Shown here piece by piece: positions 8,715-16,701 of a DNA stretch of 40,162 nucleotides. The stretch is taken from NCBI GenBank assembly GCA_938003685.1, contig CALKXT010000014.1:1-40162 (forward strand), read 5' to 3'. Both the position numbers and the translations under genes were made by a program. Each line of letters starts with the position of its first letter. Within the stretch, counting starts at the first letter, position 1. Below the pieces are notes generated by a model that was given only the letters and a program-made list of their open reading frames with translations, was not told the origin of the DNA and searched no databases. Source of the stretch: an uncultured Sulfitobacter sp. GTDB taxonomy: Bacteria; Pseudomonadota; Alphaproteobacteria; Rhodobacterales; Rhodobacteraceae.

Positions 8715-9542
8715 ATGTCGACTAAATCTATCTTAATCACAGGCTGCTCAAGCGGTATAGGATATGCCGCCGCTCATGGCATGCGCGCACGTGGCTGGCA
8801 GGTTTTTGCTGCCTGTAAGCAGCAAGAAGATTGCGATCGCCTTATTGGTGAGGGATTTGATGCCCCCTTGCTTGATTATACAAACGAAGACAGCATTCAT
8901 GCCGCCTTGGCACATGTTCTAGAACAAACTGGCGGTACACTGGATGCGTTGTTTAACAATGGCGCACATGGCCTGCCCGGTGCCGTCGAAGACCTACCCA
9001 CCCAAGCCCTGCGTGAAATATTCGAAAGTAACTTTTTCGGGTGGCACACGCTGACCCGCGCTGTGGTGCCAGTCATGCGCAAACAGGGACATGGACGGAT
9101 CATACAATGCTCCTCTGTGCTGGGCTTTGTCACAATGCCATGGCGCGGGGCATACAACGCGACAAAGTTTGCCCTTGAAGGGCTAAGCGACACATTGCGT
9201 ATTGAGATGCGCGGCACCGGTGTCGAAGTAGTGCTGATCGAACCCGGCCCGATCACGTCGAAAATTCGTGTTAATTCGATACCACATTTCGAACGCTGGA
9301 TTGATTGGAAATCATCAGCCCGCACCAATGATTATGAACACAATCTAAATAAACGCCTCTACGAATCCTCAGGGCCCGATCGCTTCGAACTACCGGCCGA
9401 CGCTGTGGTCAAAAAACTAATCCATGCCTCAGAAGCACGCCACCCAAAGGCGCGGTATTACGTCACAACCCCTACCTACATTGCGGGTATTTTGCGCCGT
9501 ATTCTGCCGACGCGTGCGCTTGATTGGGTTCTTGGCCGCTAA
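8715..9542 (+). CDS. Short-chain dehydrogenase/reductase (classical SDR)
   Basis: NAD(P)-dependent oxidoreductase of 275 residues, the usual length for classical SDRs. The cofactor motif TGxxxGIG is TGCSSGIG at residues 9-16, the structural NNG motif is present (LFNNGAHG), a Ser lies in IIQCSSVLGF, and the catalytic YxxxK is Tyr147 and Lys151 in YNATK. The long C-terminal part after residue 180 resembles the retinol-dehydrogenase-like or YbbO-like SDRs that act on lipophilic alcohols or aldehydes; the substrate is not predictable. The frame opens at 8700, but the ATG at 8715 fits the family start (STKSILITG). It heads a possible unit with the twin-TM protein and the adenosyltransferase. Confidence 0.93.
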   Translation: MSTKSILITGCSSGIGYAAAHGMRARGWQVFAACKQQEDCDRLIGEGFDAPLLDYTNEDSIHAALAHVLEQTGGTLDALFNNGAHGLPGAVEDLPTQALREIFESNFFGWHTLTRAVVPVMRKQGHGRIIQCSSVLGFVTMPWRGAYNATKFALEGLSDTLRIEMRGTGVEVVLIEPGPITSKIRVNSIPHFERWIDWKSSARTNDYEHNLNKRLYESSGPDRFELPADAVVKKLIHASEARHPKARYYVTTPTYIAGILRRILPTRALDWVLGR

Positions 9543-9599
9543 AAAGGGTTGCGCAATGTGGCTTGCCCGCTACATCTGGCGATAACCAAAGGATGTTAT

Positions 9600-9806
9600 A
9601 TGCCCTCTGATCCCCTATTCATCGTTGTCCTTCTGTCTGTTCTTGTCGTTGTCGTCGTATTGATGTTCGGCCTCGGCGGTTTTGCAGGTGGAGGCGGCTT
9701 TAATAAACGCAACGCCAACAAAATAATGCGGCTGCGCCTTATCACCCAATTCATCGCGGTGATTTTGATCGTCGTATATGTCTATTTTCGTAAGGATGCT
9801 GGTTAA
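9600..9806 (+). CDS. Twin-transmembrane small protein, HIG1-like
   Basis: A 68-residue membrane protein with two hydrophobic helices (about residues 5-26 and 45-63) separated by a glycine-rich turn and a basic loop FNKRNANKIMRLRL. The loop contains RLRLITQ, matching the RxRx3Q core of the HIG1 hypoxia-induced family motif; the preceding Q/I position is Asn here. HIG1 proteins elsewhere bind or tune respiratory complexes. The ATG at 9600 has AAGGA at 9588-9592; the frame is open from 9549 but those 17 residues look random. Its stop overlaps the ATG of the adenosyltransferase (TAATG), so the two are coupled. A respiratory role is an inference only. Confidence 0.82.
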   Translation: MPSDPLFIVVLLSVLVVVVVLMFGLGGFAGGGGFNKRNANKIMRLRLITQFIAVILIVVYVYFRKDAG

Positions 9807-10378
9807 TGGTCGTACTAAACAAGATTTACACGCGTACCGGTGATGCAGGCACCACCGCTCTTGGAAACGGTGACCGCGTTGCAAAACACAATGCCCGCGT
9901 CGAAGCCTATGGGACATCGGACGAGCTTAACTGTTTTGTCGGTGTTGCCCGACTTGAGGCGACAGATGAAACTGATGTCTCGCTTTCGCGCATCCAAAAC
10001 GATTTGTTTGATCTGGGGGCCGACCTATGCCGCCCTGATATGGAGGCCGATAAAGACGCAGAATACACCCCCCTACGGATGACACCGGAACAAGTGGATA
10101 GATTAGAGCGTGAAATTGACGTGATGAATGCCGATCTAGAACCTCTGCGCAGCTTTATCCTGCCCGGTGGCAAGGCACTTGCAGCACATCTACATGTGTG
10201 TCGCACCGTCGCACGCCGAGCCGAACGGTTGGCCGTGTTGCTGGCAGAAGACGAAGCGATAAACCCGGCGGCCGTGAAATATTTGAACCGCCTCAGCGAT
10301 TGGTTCTTTGTTGCGGCACGTATGGCAAACAACGGTGGCAAAGACGACGTATTGTGGGTTCCTGGCGCAAACAGATAA
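9806..10378 (+). CDS. pduO: PduO-type ATP:cob(I)alamin adenosyltransferase
   Basis: Transfers the adenosyl group of ATP to cob(I)alamin, giving adenosylcobalamin, the cofactor of methylmalonyl-CoA and ethylmalonyl-CoA mutases. The 190-residue product has the N-terminal ATP-binding signature YTRTGDAGTTALGNGDRV, the YGTSDELN segment and the C-terminal LNRLSDWFFVAAR with FILPGG before it, all typical of the PduO/MMAB family and distinct from CobA/CobO. The start codon overlaps the stop of the twin-TM gene. It lies upstream of etfBA with a 166-base gap. I use pduO as the family symbol; NCBI-style annotation may give no symbol or cobO. Confidence 0.94.
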   Translation: MVVLNKIYTRTGDAGTTALGNGDRVAKHNARVEAYGTSDELNCFVGVARLEATDETDVSLSRIQNDLFDLGADLCRPDMEADKDAEYTPLRMTPEQVDRLEREIDVMNADLEPLRSFILPGGKALAAHLHVCRTVARRAERLAVLLAEDEAINPAAVKYLNRLSDWFFVAARMANNGGKDDVLWVPGANR

Positions 10379-10544
10379 CAACTGTAGCGCTAACATTTAG
10401 AAAATGTGGCAAAACGCGGCGTCGTGCATCGTTAAATTGCCGATTTTGCACTGTTTCCTACGCCACCATTTCGTTAAACCACGGATAAGAAACTTAAAGA
10501 AACTGACCCCAAAGGGTGAGTCGTAACCAAGGAGAAAGACGCTC

Positions 10545-11303
10545 ATGAAGGTGCTTGTACCTGTCAAACGCGTGATCGACTATAACGTGAAAGTACGCGT
10601 AAAAGCGGACGGATCGGGCGTTGATCTAGCCAATGTGAAAATGTCGATGAACCCGTTTGACGAAATTTCCGTCGAACAGGCGATCCGCCTCAAAGAAGCA
10701 GGCCAAGCCGACGAGGTTGTTGTTGTTTCCATTGGTGTAAAGCAAAGCCAAGAAACCCTGCGTACGGCTTTGGCCATGGGCGCGGACCGCGCGATCTTGG
10801 TTGTTGCCACAGATGATGTGCACAACGACATTGAGCCATTGGCCGTTGCCAAGATTCTCAAGGCGATTGTCGATGAGGAAAAGCCAGGTCTGGTTTTGAC
10901 AGGCAAACAAGCCATCGATAACGACATGAACGCTACAGGCCAGATGTTGTCTGCCTTGCTGGGTTGGTCACAGGCTGCATTTGCTTCTGAAGTGAACATC
11001 GACGGCGACCATGCGGTTGTCACACGTGAGGTTGACGGCGGATTGCAGACCATCAAAGTGACAATGCCGACGGTTGTCACTGTTGACCTTCGTCTCAATG
11101 AGCCACGTTATGCGTCACTACCAAACATCATGAAGGCCAAGAAAAAGCCGATGGATGAAAAGACACCTGCAGATTACGGCGTAGATGCGTCTAACCGTTT
11201 GGAAATCGTGAAAACTGTTGAACCCGAAGCCCGCGCCGCTGGCATTAAGGTTGCATCGGTTGACGAACTGGTCGCGAAACTTAAAGAAGTGGGGGCTGTG
11301 TAA
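10545..11303 (+). CDS. etfB: Electron transfer flavoprotein subunit beta
   Basis: Beta subunit (252 residues, AMP-binding) of the heterodimeric ETF that carries electrons from acyl-CoA dehydrogenases to the quinone pool through ETF:ubiquinone oxidoreductase. The start [20 protein letters not shown] and the signature [19 protein letters not shown] segment (here [16 protein letters not shown]), plus [14 protein letters not shown], are characteristic. A strong AAGGAG lies at 10529-10534. Its TAA overlaps the ATG of etfA by one base, so subunits are made in balance. The 166-base spacer upstream is large enough for a promoter; I see only a loose GCAAAA/TTTTGC repeat in it. Mcd at 24769 is one likely electron donor. 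Confidence 0.97.
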   Translation: MKVLVPVKRVIDYNVKVRVKADGSGVDLANVKMSMNPFDEISVEQAIRLKEAGQADEVVVVSIGVKQSQETLRTALAMGADRAILVVATDDVHNDIEPLAVAKILKAIVDEEKPGLVLTGKQAIDNDMNATGQMLSALLGWSQAAFASEVNIDGDHAVVTREVDGGLQTIKVTMPTVVTVDLRLNEPRYASLPNIMKAKKKPMDEKTPADYGVDASNRLEIVKTVEPEARAAGIKVASVDELVAKLKEVGAV

Positions 11304-12229
11304 TGGCTGTTTTACTCCTTGCCGAAGTCACCGATGGTGAATTATCGATGGACGCCACAGCCAAGGCTGTGACTGCTGCCAAGCAATTGGGCGATGTCAC
11401 TGTTCTGGCCGCTGGTGGTTCCGCTGCCGTCGCTGGCGACGCTGCTGCGAAGATTGATGGCGTGTCCAAAGTCTTGGTTGCAGAAGATGCATCACTGGGC
11501 CACCGCTTGGCGGAATCCACCGCTGCATTGATCGTATCGCTTGCGGGTGACTACGATCACATCGTGGCCCCCTCAACCACAGACGCGAAAAACGTGATGC
11601 CACGCGTGGCAGCATTGCTGGACGTACAAATCATCTCTGACGCTACGGCTGTGGTGGATGCAGATACGTTCGAGCGTCCAATCTACGCGGGTAACGCAGT
11701 TCAAACCGTTAAATCAATAGACGCGAAAAAGGTCATCACCTTCCGCACATCGACATTCGATGCGGCTGGTGAAGGTGGTTCAGCCTCTGTTGAAACAGTT
11801 TCCGCTGCTGCAAACCCCGGTCTGTCCGAATGGGTCGAAGACAAGGTTGCAGCCTCTGACCGTCCAGAACTCACATCTGCTGGTGTGGTTGTTTCTGGTG
11901 GCCGTGGTGTTGGCTCCGAAGATGACTTTGCACTGATCGAAAAGCTAGCCGACAAACTGGGTGCCGCTGTTGGTGCATCTCGTGCGGCTGTTGATAGTGG
12001 CTATGCACCAAATGATTGGCAGGTTGGCCAAACGGGCAAAGTTGTTGCACCTGACCTGTATGTTGCGGTCGGTATCTCTGGTGCGATTCAGCACCTTGCC
12101 GGCATGAAAGACAGCAAGATCATTGTCGCCATAAACAAAGACGAAGAAGCGCCAATTTTTCAAGTTGCCGACTTTGGCTTGGTTGCGGACTTGTTCGAAG
12201 CCGTACCTGCGCTGATCGAAAAACTGTAA
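11303..12229 (+). CDS. etfA: Electron transfer flavoprotein subunit alpha
   Basis: Alpha subunit (308 residues) that binds the redox-active FAD. The C-terminal FAD domain is clear: SGGRGVGSEDDFALIEKLA, then GAAVGASRAAVDSGYAPNDW, QVGQTGKVVAPDLYVAVGIS and GAIQHLAGMKDSKIIVAINK. The N-terminal domain shows the usual Rossmann-like start [20 protein letters not shown]. It follows etfB with a one-base overlap and ends before a strong terminator at 12268-12298, so etfBA form one transcription unit. Together with etfB it would accept electrons from acyl-CoA dehydrogenases such as Mcd. Confidence 0.97.
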   Translation: MAVLLLAEVTDGELSMDATAKAVTAAKQLGDVTVLAAGGSAAVAGDAAAKIDGVSKVLVAEDASLGHRLAESTAALIVSLAGDYDHIVAPSTTDAKNVMPRVAALLDVQIISDATAVVDADTFERPIYAGNAVQTVKSIDAKKVITFRTSTFDAAGEGGSASVETVSAAANPGLSEWVEDKVAASDRPELTSAGVVVSGGRGVGSEDDFALIEKLADKLGAAVGASRAAVDSGYAPNDWQVGQTGKVVAPDLYVAVGISGAIQHLAGMKDSKIIVAINKDEEAPIFQVADFGLVADLFEAVPALIEKL

Positions 12230-12267
12230 GCATTTTTGGGGCATAGCCCCAGAACAGACATTGAGAC

Positions 12268-12298
12268 AAAGGTCCGCCAGAATTGGCGGACCTTTTTT
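12268..12298 (+). terminator. Rho-independent terminator of etfBA
   Basis: AAAGGTCCGCC (12268-12278) and GGCGGACCTTT (12285-12295) form a perfect 11-base stem around AGAATT, followed by further T residues to 12298. It lies 39 bases after the etfA stop. The opposite strand has a shorter T run, so it may also slow transcription of the convergent DUF6473 gene. Confidence 0.92.
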
Positions 12299-12300
12299 GT

Positions 12301-13134
12301 TCAATGCAGCCCTTCAATTGCTTTGGTCAATGCCGTGGCAATTTCTGCATGGGCAATCGGCCCCATGATTTCAGCCGCCGCCATTGCCTCCATCTGACTG
12401 AAAACCATACCTTCTGTTCCCGCCTCCATTGCTTGTGGTGAGGCAACAACTTCCACAACCTTTGTGACATGGGCCGCGATTTCATCCATCATCTTGCGAG
12501 AGATAAACAACGGGTCAGCACCTAGAGCCGTTACATCGCTATCATCTTCATTCGCGGGTGCATGATCGGCACACCACAGCAATATCTTTTTACCTTGGAT
12601 TTGGCTCAACATCAGTCTCATCCGTGCCAGCCACGCTTGTTGCAACTCGCCGCGCACTGCCGCAAACCGCCCTGGCGACACAAGCAAAAGGCGACTCAAC
12701 ATATGTTTGTTAAAATGAAAGTCAGCAAAATCTACCTCGCGGTAAATCGTGCTCAATAGTGTTGAAGCTGAAACAAACCGATCATTACGGCGCGGATGCA
12801 CCGCATAAAAACGATTGGTCATATTTTGCGCACCAAGCACCTGAATGACTGTAACATCACCCTTAGTAGCAGCGTTGACCACAAAAGGATCATGCGCAAA
12901 CGCATCTATGCCAGCATTTGGAAATCCAAAATTCACGCAAACCCGACCCATGTTCTTTTCTACAAGCGATGGAAACGGCGATTCTATAAATTTTCCATAG
13001 GTTTCTGTGCCACCGATAAAGGACAGGTACGGCCGGCTTAAATCGCGCCTCGGCCCCCGAAACAGTAACTTTGACGTGCCATACCTGCACGGCAAATAGT
13101 CTAGGGCCCCCGGCCCCAATGCATCATAGGTCAT
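12301..13134 (-). CDS. DUF6473 family protein
   Basis: Protein of 277 residues beginning MTYDALGPGALDYLPCRYG, a start shared by a Rhodobacterales family I recall as DUF6473. Further landmarks are KLLFRGPRRDL, FIGGTETYGKFIESPFP and CVNFGFPNAGIDAF. The GG-T-E and N-x-G-F-x-N-A-G-x-D patterns are reminiscent of the Gly and Asn blocks of SGNH hydrolases, but I see no firm catalytic triad, so this is only a hint. The ATG at 13134 follows AAGGTGG; the open frame to 13167 would add 11 residues. Convergent with etfA and divergent from the 3-hydroxybutyryl-CoA dehydrogenase gene. No function is established. Confidence 0.8.
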   Translation of the reverse strand: MTYDALGPGALDYLPCRYGTSKLLFRGPRRDLSRPYLSFIGGTETYGKFIESPFPSLVEKNMGRVCVNFGFPNAGIDAFAHDPFVVNAATKGDVTVIQVLGAQNMTNRFYAVHPRRNDRFVSASTLLSTIYREVDFADFHFNKHMLSRLLLVSPGRFAAVRGELQQAWLARMRLMLSQIQGKKILLWCADHAPANEDDSDVTALGADPLFISRKMMDEIAAHVTKVVEVVASPQAMEAGTEGMVFSQMEAMAAAEIMGPIAHAEIATALTKAIEGLH

Positions 13135-13293
13135 CACACCCACCTTTTTTAACTCACCCAAAATCATATTGGCTCAACAGGTCCTGCGATTCCCTTAATA
13201 GGTGATTTTATAACAACTTTTCACCAAACCTCGCTCTTGCGGCCCAGACCAACGACGCCGTATTATGCACACGCAGCAACAAAGGACGCAGCC

Positions 13294-14169
13294 ATGAACA
13301 TCGAGACAGTTGGGATCGTAGGTGCAGGGCAGATGGGCAATGGCATTGCACATGTGATGGCATTGGCAGGGTATGACGTGTTGCTGAATGATGTCAGCGC
13401 TGAGGCCTTGGAAAAGGCGCTACAAGTCATGGCTGGCAATATGGAACGTCAGGTGAGTCGAGATAAAATTTCAAGCGCCGATCGCGACGCCGGAATGGCC
13501 CGTATCAAGACCACTCAAAAGCTATCAGAGCTAGGTCAATGCGACCTCATCATCGAGTCCGCAACTGAGCGTGAGACCGTCAAACAAGCAATTTTTGAGG
13601 ATCTGCTGCCGCACCTCAAGCCAGAAACAATCCTGACGTCAAACACATCATCGATTTCAATAACCAGATTGGCCAGCCGCACGGATCGACCCGAAAAATT
13701 TATGGGGTTCCACTTTATGAACCCTGTGCCTGTAATGAAATTGGTTGAATTGATCCGCGGTATTGCCACTGATGAGGCGACATTTGACGCCTGCAAAGGT
13801 GTTGTGGAACGCTTGAACAAAACTGCGGCATCCTCTGAGGATTTCCCAGCATTTATCGTTAATCGTATCCTCATGCCAATGATCAACGAAGCGGTTTATA
13901 CGTTGTATGAAGGGGTCGGGAACGTGAAATCCATCGACGACTCGATGAGGCTTGGCGCAAATCACCCTATGGGGCCATTAGAACTAGCCGACTTTATTGG
14001 CTTGGACACATGCCTTGCGATCATGAACGTGCTGCATGACGGGCTGGCAGATACTAAATACCGCCCCTGCCCTCTGCTGACCAAATATGTTGAAGCTGGT
14101 TGGTTAGGCCGAAAAACCCAGCGCGGTTTTTACGACTATCGTGGCGAAACCCCGGTTCCGACCCGCTAA
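13294..14169 (+). CDS. 3-hydroxybutyryl-CoA dehydrogenase
   Basis: NAD-dependent oxidation of (S)-3-hydroxybutyryl-CoA (or reduction of acetoacetyl-CoA). The 291-residue product has the length of stand-alone Hbd/PaaH enzymes. The N-terminal Rossmann fold shows GIVGAGQMGNGIAHVMALAG; SNTSSISI and GFHFMNPVPVMKLVEL (catalytic His region) follow, and the C-terminal helical domain carries NRILMPMINEAV and HPMGPLELADFIGLD. The start at 13294 has AAAGGA at 13281-13286; an open frame from 13237 is not family-like. The ETF genes nearby suggest short-chain acyl-CoA metabolism. The (S)-specific enzyme is not itself the PhaB-type reductase of the ethylmalonyl-CoA pathway. Confidence 0.95.
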   Translation: MNIETVGIVGAGQMGNGIAHVMALAGYDVLLNDVSAEALEKALQVMAGNMERQVSRDKISSADRDAGMARIKTTQKLSELGQCDLIIESATERETVKQAIFEDLLPHLKPETILTSNTSSISITRLASRTDRPEKFMGFHFMNPVPVMKLVELIRGIATDEATFDACKGVVERLNKTAASSEDFPAFIVNRILMPMINEAVYTLYEGVGNVKSIDDSMRLGANHPMGPLELADFIGLDTCLAIMNVLHDGLADTKYRPCPLLTKYVEAGWLGRKTQRGFYDYRGETPVPTR

Positions 14170-14183
14170 CTTAATAGTAGAAA

Positions 14184-15074
14184 TTAATCTTTAAGCGCCA
14201 AAGTGTGGGCCCGAAGCCATGCCATAAATCCACGTTGATCGTCGGCTCGTTTATCAATTTCTTCCTGCGCAATTGGGTGACCAACAATCGGTCCTTGCGG
14301 CTTGTTGCAGCTGTGCACAATCTCATGGAGCAACAAACCCTGGCGCAACATCGGACTTAATTTGTTCGCAATCTGATAGGCTCGGCTATTTTGCCCAGGA
14401 AACTTCATCGGCACCACGGTCGCGCCAGAACGGCGGATCATTTTGGCAGTAAAGACGTTCCATTCTTCCTCAACTGCGGGGCCGAACCATGTTTCGGATG
14501 TGGCAACAACACCTGAAGGGAACAGCGCAACCACGCCACCCTCTTTGAGATGCGCCATCGCCTTAGAGCGCATCTCAACACCTTTGCGTTGCGCATCGGG
14601 ATCATGCGGAAAGGGTACGGGGATCATGTAACTGCCCGCAACTTCGTCAATTGAGGTCAGTAGCGACCGTGTCAAAATTCGATAGTCAGGACGCACGCGA
14701 CCAATCAGATCAGCAAAAATCATCCCATCCACCATCCCGTGCGGATGGTTTGCAACGACGACCACTGGTCCCTCTTTAGGGATGCGATCCAATTGTGACT
14801 GCGGGGTCGTCAGGTTAATCCCCATCGTATCCAATGCAGCCCGCCAAAACGCCTGACCAGTTGGAGCACCACGTTTTTCGAATTTCCTGATCAACCGCAG
14901 AATGGTAAGTTTACCAGTGAAAAACTCCATCACGCTAATGATCCGCGACTTTATCGGATCATCAAAGGTCGAAGCATAGGACAGGCTACTGCGGTCGTAC
15001 TTGTTAAAGGAAACAGTATCCACGTCGGGCTCAGTACCCGCGTTTTCGTTTCCTTTGTTTATGTCATTTGCCAA
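14184..15074 (-). CDS. Lysophospholipid/glycerolipid acyltransferase (PlsC-like)
   Basis: Protein of 296 residues of the lysophospholipid acyltransferase superfamily. The acceptor/catalytic block is VVVANHPHGMVDGMIF, matching the NHP-x-G-x-x-D motif of the OlsA/haemolysin-like branch, and the later blocks FPSGVVATSE and VVPMKFPGQNSRAY correspond to the phosphate-binding and acyl-pocket motifs. It could acylate lysophospholipids, or ornithine-type lipids made by roseobacters. The start is a TTG at 15074 with AAGGTG about 8 bases ahead; no in-frame ATG lies near. It is 14 bases convergent from the dehydrogenase gene and 34 bases downstream of HPr on the same strand. Confidence 0.87.
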   Translation of the reverse strand: MANDINKGNENAGTEPDVDTVSFNKYDRSSLSYASTFDDPIKSRIISVMEFFTGKLTILRLIRKFEKRGAPTGQAFWRAALDTMGINLTTPQSQLDRIPKEGPVVVVANHPHGMVDGMIFADLIGRVRPDYRILTRSLLTSIDEVAGSYMIPVPFPHDPDAQRKGVEMRSKAMAHLKEGGVVALFPSGVVATSETWFGPAVEEEWNVFTAKMIRRSGATVVPMKFPGQNSRAYQIANKLSPMLRQGLLLHEIVHSCNKPQGPIVGHPIAQEEIDKRADDQRGFMAWLRAHTLALKD

Positions 15075-15108
15075 GAAAATTCACCTTAGTCAGGCCGCAC
15101 TGATCGAC

Positions 15109-15378
15109 TTAATAGCCTTCGCCAAATTTGTCCGCGACCAATGCGGTCATGGCCTCTGCCAATGCTGCGGCGTCTGGACCAGAGGTTTGAACGTCAATAG
15201 TGCTTCCCCGCGCAGCTGCCAACATCAAAAGCCCCATGATGCTGTCGCCTGATGCAGACATGCCATCCTTGCTGACTTCTGCACGGGCATCAAATGCTTC
15301 TACGACTTCAACCAATTTGGCCGAAGCGCGCGCATGCAGACCCTTTTCATTCACGATCTTTAGAGAGATTTCAGTCAT
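15109..15378 (-). CDS. ptsH: HPr phosphocarrier protein
   Basis: Small PTS phosphocarrier of 89 residues. The phosphorylated His15 lies in GLHARAS, and the regulatory Ser46, target of HPr kinase, lies in GDSIMGLL. It closes the minus-strand run hprK-rapZ-EIIA-HPr, whose gene order is widely conserved in alphaproteobacteria. No sugar permease is in the window, so HPr probably works in a regulatory phosphorelay with EIIA and HprK and an enzyme I encoded elsewhere. The ATG at 15378 follows EIIA by 15 bases. Confidence 0.97.
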   Translation of the reverse strand: MTEISLKIVNEKGLHARASAKLVEVVEAFDARAEVSKDGMSASGDSIMGLLMLAAARGSTIDVQTSGPDAAALAEAMTALVADKFGEGY

Positions 15379-15393
15379 TCGTTCTTTGGCCTT

Positions 15394-15786
15394 TTAACCT
15401 GCACTGACATTCTGGCTGTCGATGTATTTCTTACCAGCTTCAAGGGCGGCTCGCACGGCGTCTGGTACATCCATTTGGCGGGATTTAGCCAGCTTAATCA
15501 ACATGGGCAGGTTGGCGCCGTAAATAATTCGGCGGTTGTCAGGGCGACATGCCAATAGGCTAAGGTTTGATGGCGAACCGCCAAAAAGGTCTGTGACAAC
15601 AACAACGCCAGCGCCCTGATCAACTTCGTTGGCCGCCACGCAAATTTCACTCTCTTTGGCCTCACGGTCGTGATCTGCATGAATTGCAATTGCGCGCACG
15701 CCAAATTGTGAACCAACAACGTGTTCAATGGCGGCAAGATATTCTTGCGCCAAACCACCATGTGCCACGATCACAATACCAATCAC
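15394..15786 (-). CDS. PTS EIIA component, mannose family
   Basis: Protein of 130 residues resembling the IIA domain of mannose-type PTS enzymes. The phosphorylated His9 is in IGIVIVAHGGLAQE, and VVVTDLFGGSPSNLSLLAC is the second hallmark (DLxGGSPxN). Only the IIA domain is present and no IIB, IIC or IID genes follow, as is usual for the regulatory version in alphaproteobacteria. The start is a GTG at 15786 preceded by AGAGG inside the end of rapZ; rapZ stops at 15790-15792, three bases upstream. It receives phosphate from HPr; its downstream target here is unknown. Confidence 0.93.
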   Translation of the reverse strand: MIGIVIVAHGGLAQEYLAAIEHVVGSQFGVRAIAIHADHDREAKESEICVAANEVDQGAGVVVVTDLFGGSPSNLSLLACRPDNRRIIYGANLPMLIKLAKSRQMDVPDAVRAALEAGKKYIDSQNVSAG

Positions 15787-15789
15787 ATC

Positions 15790-16701
15790 TTAAACCTCTG
15801 GAGGGTGCTGGCGGTCCAGCTCACGATGCCTAATTGACACCTGCCAGCCCTGATCTGCAAGGCTCAATGCGTGATGTTCTGCCAAAGTGACGGAACGATG
15901 TTGCCCACCTGTACAACCAAATGCGATGGAAATGTGCGATTTGCCTTCATCACGGTACGCGGGCAGCAACAACGCACTGAGTTCAAGCACCTTCGTTGCA
16001 AAGGCATCAAAGCGCGGATCGTCGGCAACATAAGTTGCTACTTGCGCGTTCGTACCGTTCAATCCACGCAGGCTGGTGTTCCAATAGGGATTACGCAAAA
16101 ACCGACAATCATGGACCATGTCCACGCTGCGTGGGAGGCCGCGTTTGTAGGAAAACGACTGTACAGAAACTGTAAGGTGGTGCTTGCCGGATGGAGCAAA
16201 CCAATGCTCTACTTCGGCGCGCAATTCATGAACATTCAGGTTCGTTGTATCGATAAGGACGTCTGCCCGCGCCCGGATTGGGTGTAGCAAATCCTGTTCG
16301 CGGCGGATGCCTTCAGCTGGTCGGTCAATAGGTGCCAAAGGATGTCGACGGCGGGTTTCAGAAAACCTGCGCAGCAGAACGTCCGTAGAGCAATCCATAT
16401 ACAACAGTTCAACCAACAACCCTCTTCGTGTCGACAGTTGCCCCAGCAAATCAAGGACACCGTTTGTTGAAAAGTCGCGGTTTCGCGCATCAATGCCCAA
16501 CGCCACCGATCGCTCTTGCCCCGGGCCATCCAACAAGGCCGGAAGCAAGCGCAGCGGCAGATTGTCGATAGCCTCAAACCCTGCGTCTTCTAGCACATTA
16601 AGAGCTGAAGATCTGCCAGCGCCAGACGGCCCTGTGACCAGTACAAAACGGCGCTGTCCTAGAGCATCTAGGCTGGAAGCATTTGGGTCCACTTGTGTCA
16701 T
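15790..16701 (-). CDS. rapZ: RapZ (YvcJ/YhbJ) nucleotide-binding protein
   Basis: Protein of 303 residues of the RapZ family. In E. coli RapZ binds small RNAs GlmY/GlmZ and guides RNase E to control GlmS. The N-terminal P-loop reads GPSGAGRSS at residues 24-32, with Arg30 in place of the usual Lys. The family landmarks DNLPLRLLPALL, DVLIDTTNLNVHELR, SFSYKRGLPRSVDMV and FGCTGGQHRSVTLAE are all present. The C-terminus is less basic than the E. coli protein. The ATG at 16701 overlaps the hprK stop (ATGA), so the two are coupled; an upstream start at 16737 lies inside hprK. GlmY/GlmZ are not known from alphaproteobacteria, so its role here is probably different. Confidence 0.94.
   Translation of the reverse strand: MTQVDPNASSLDALGQRRFVLVTGPSGAGRSSALNVLEDAGFEAIDNLPLRLLPALLDGPGQERSVALGIDARNRDFSTNGVLDLLGQLSTRRGLLVELLYMDCSTDVLLRRFSETRRRHPLAPIDRPAEGIRREQDLLHPIRARADVLIDTTNLNVHELRAEVEHWFAPSGKHHLTVSVQSFSYKRGLPRSVDMVHDCRFLRNPYWNTSLRGLNGTNAQVATYVADDPRFDAFATKVLELSALLLPAYRDEGKSHISIAFGCTGGQHRSVTLAEHHALSLADQGWQVSIRHRELDRQHPPEV

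Noticed and set aside
10409-10452. GCAAAA/TTTTGC repeat before etfB as an operator
   Set aside because: Six-base arms separated by more than 25 bases are easily found by chance and no second copy was seen.
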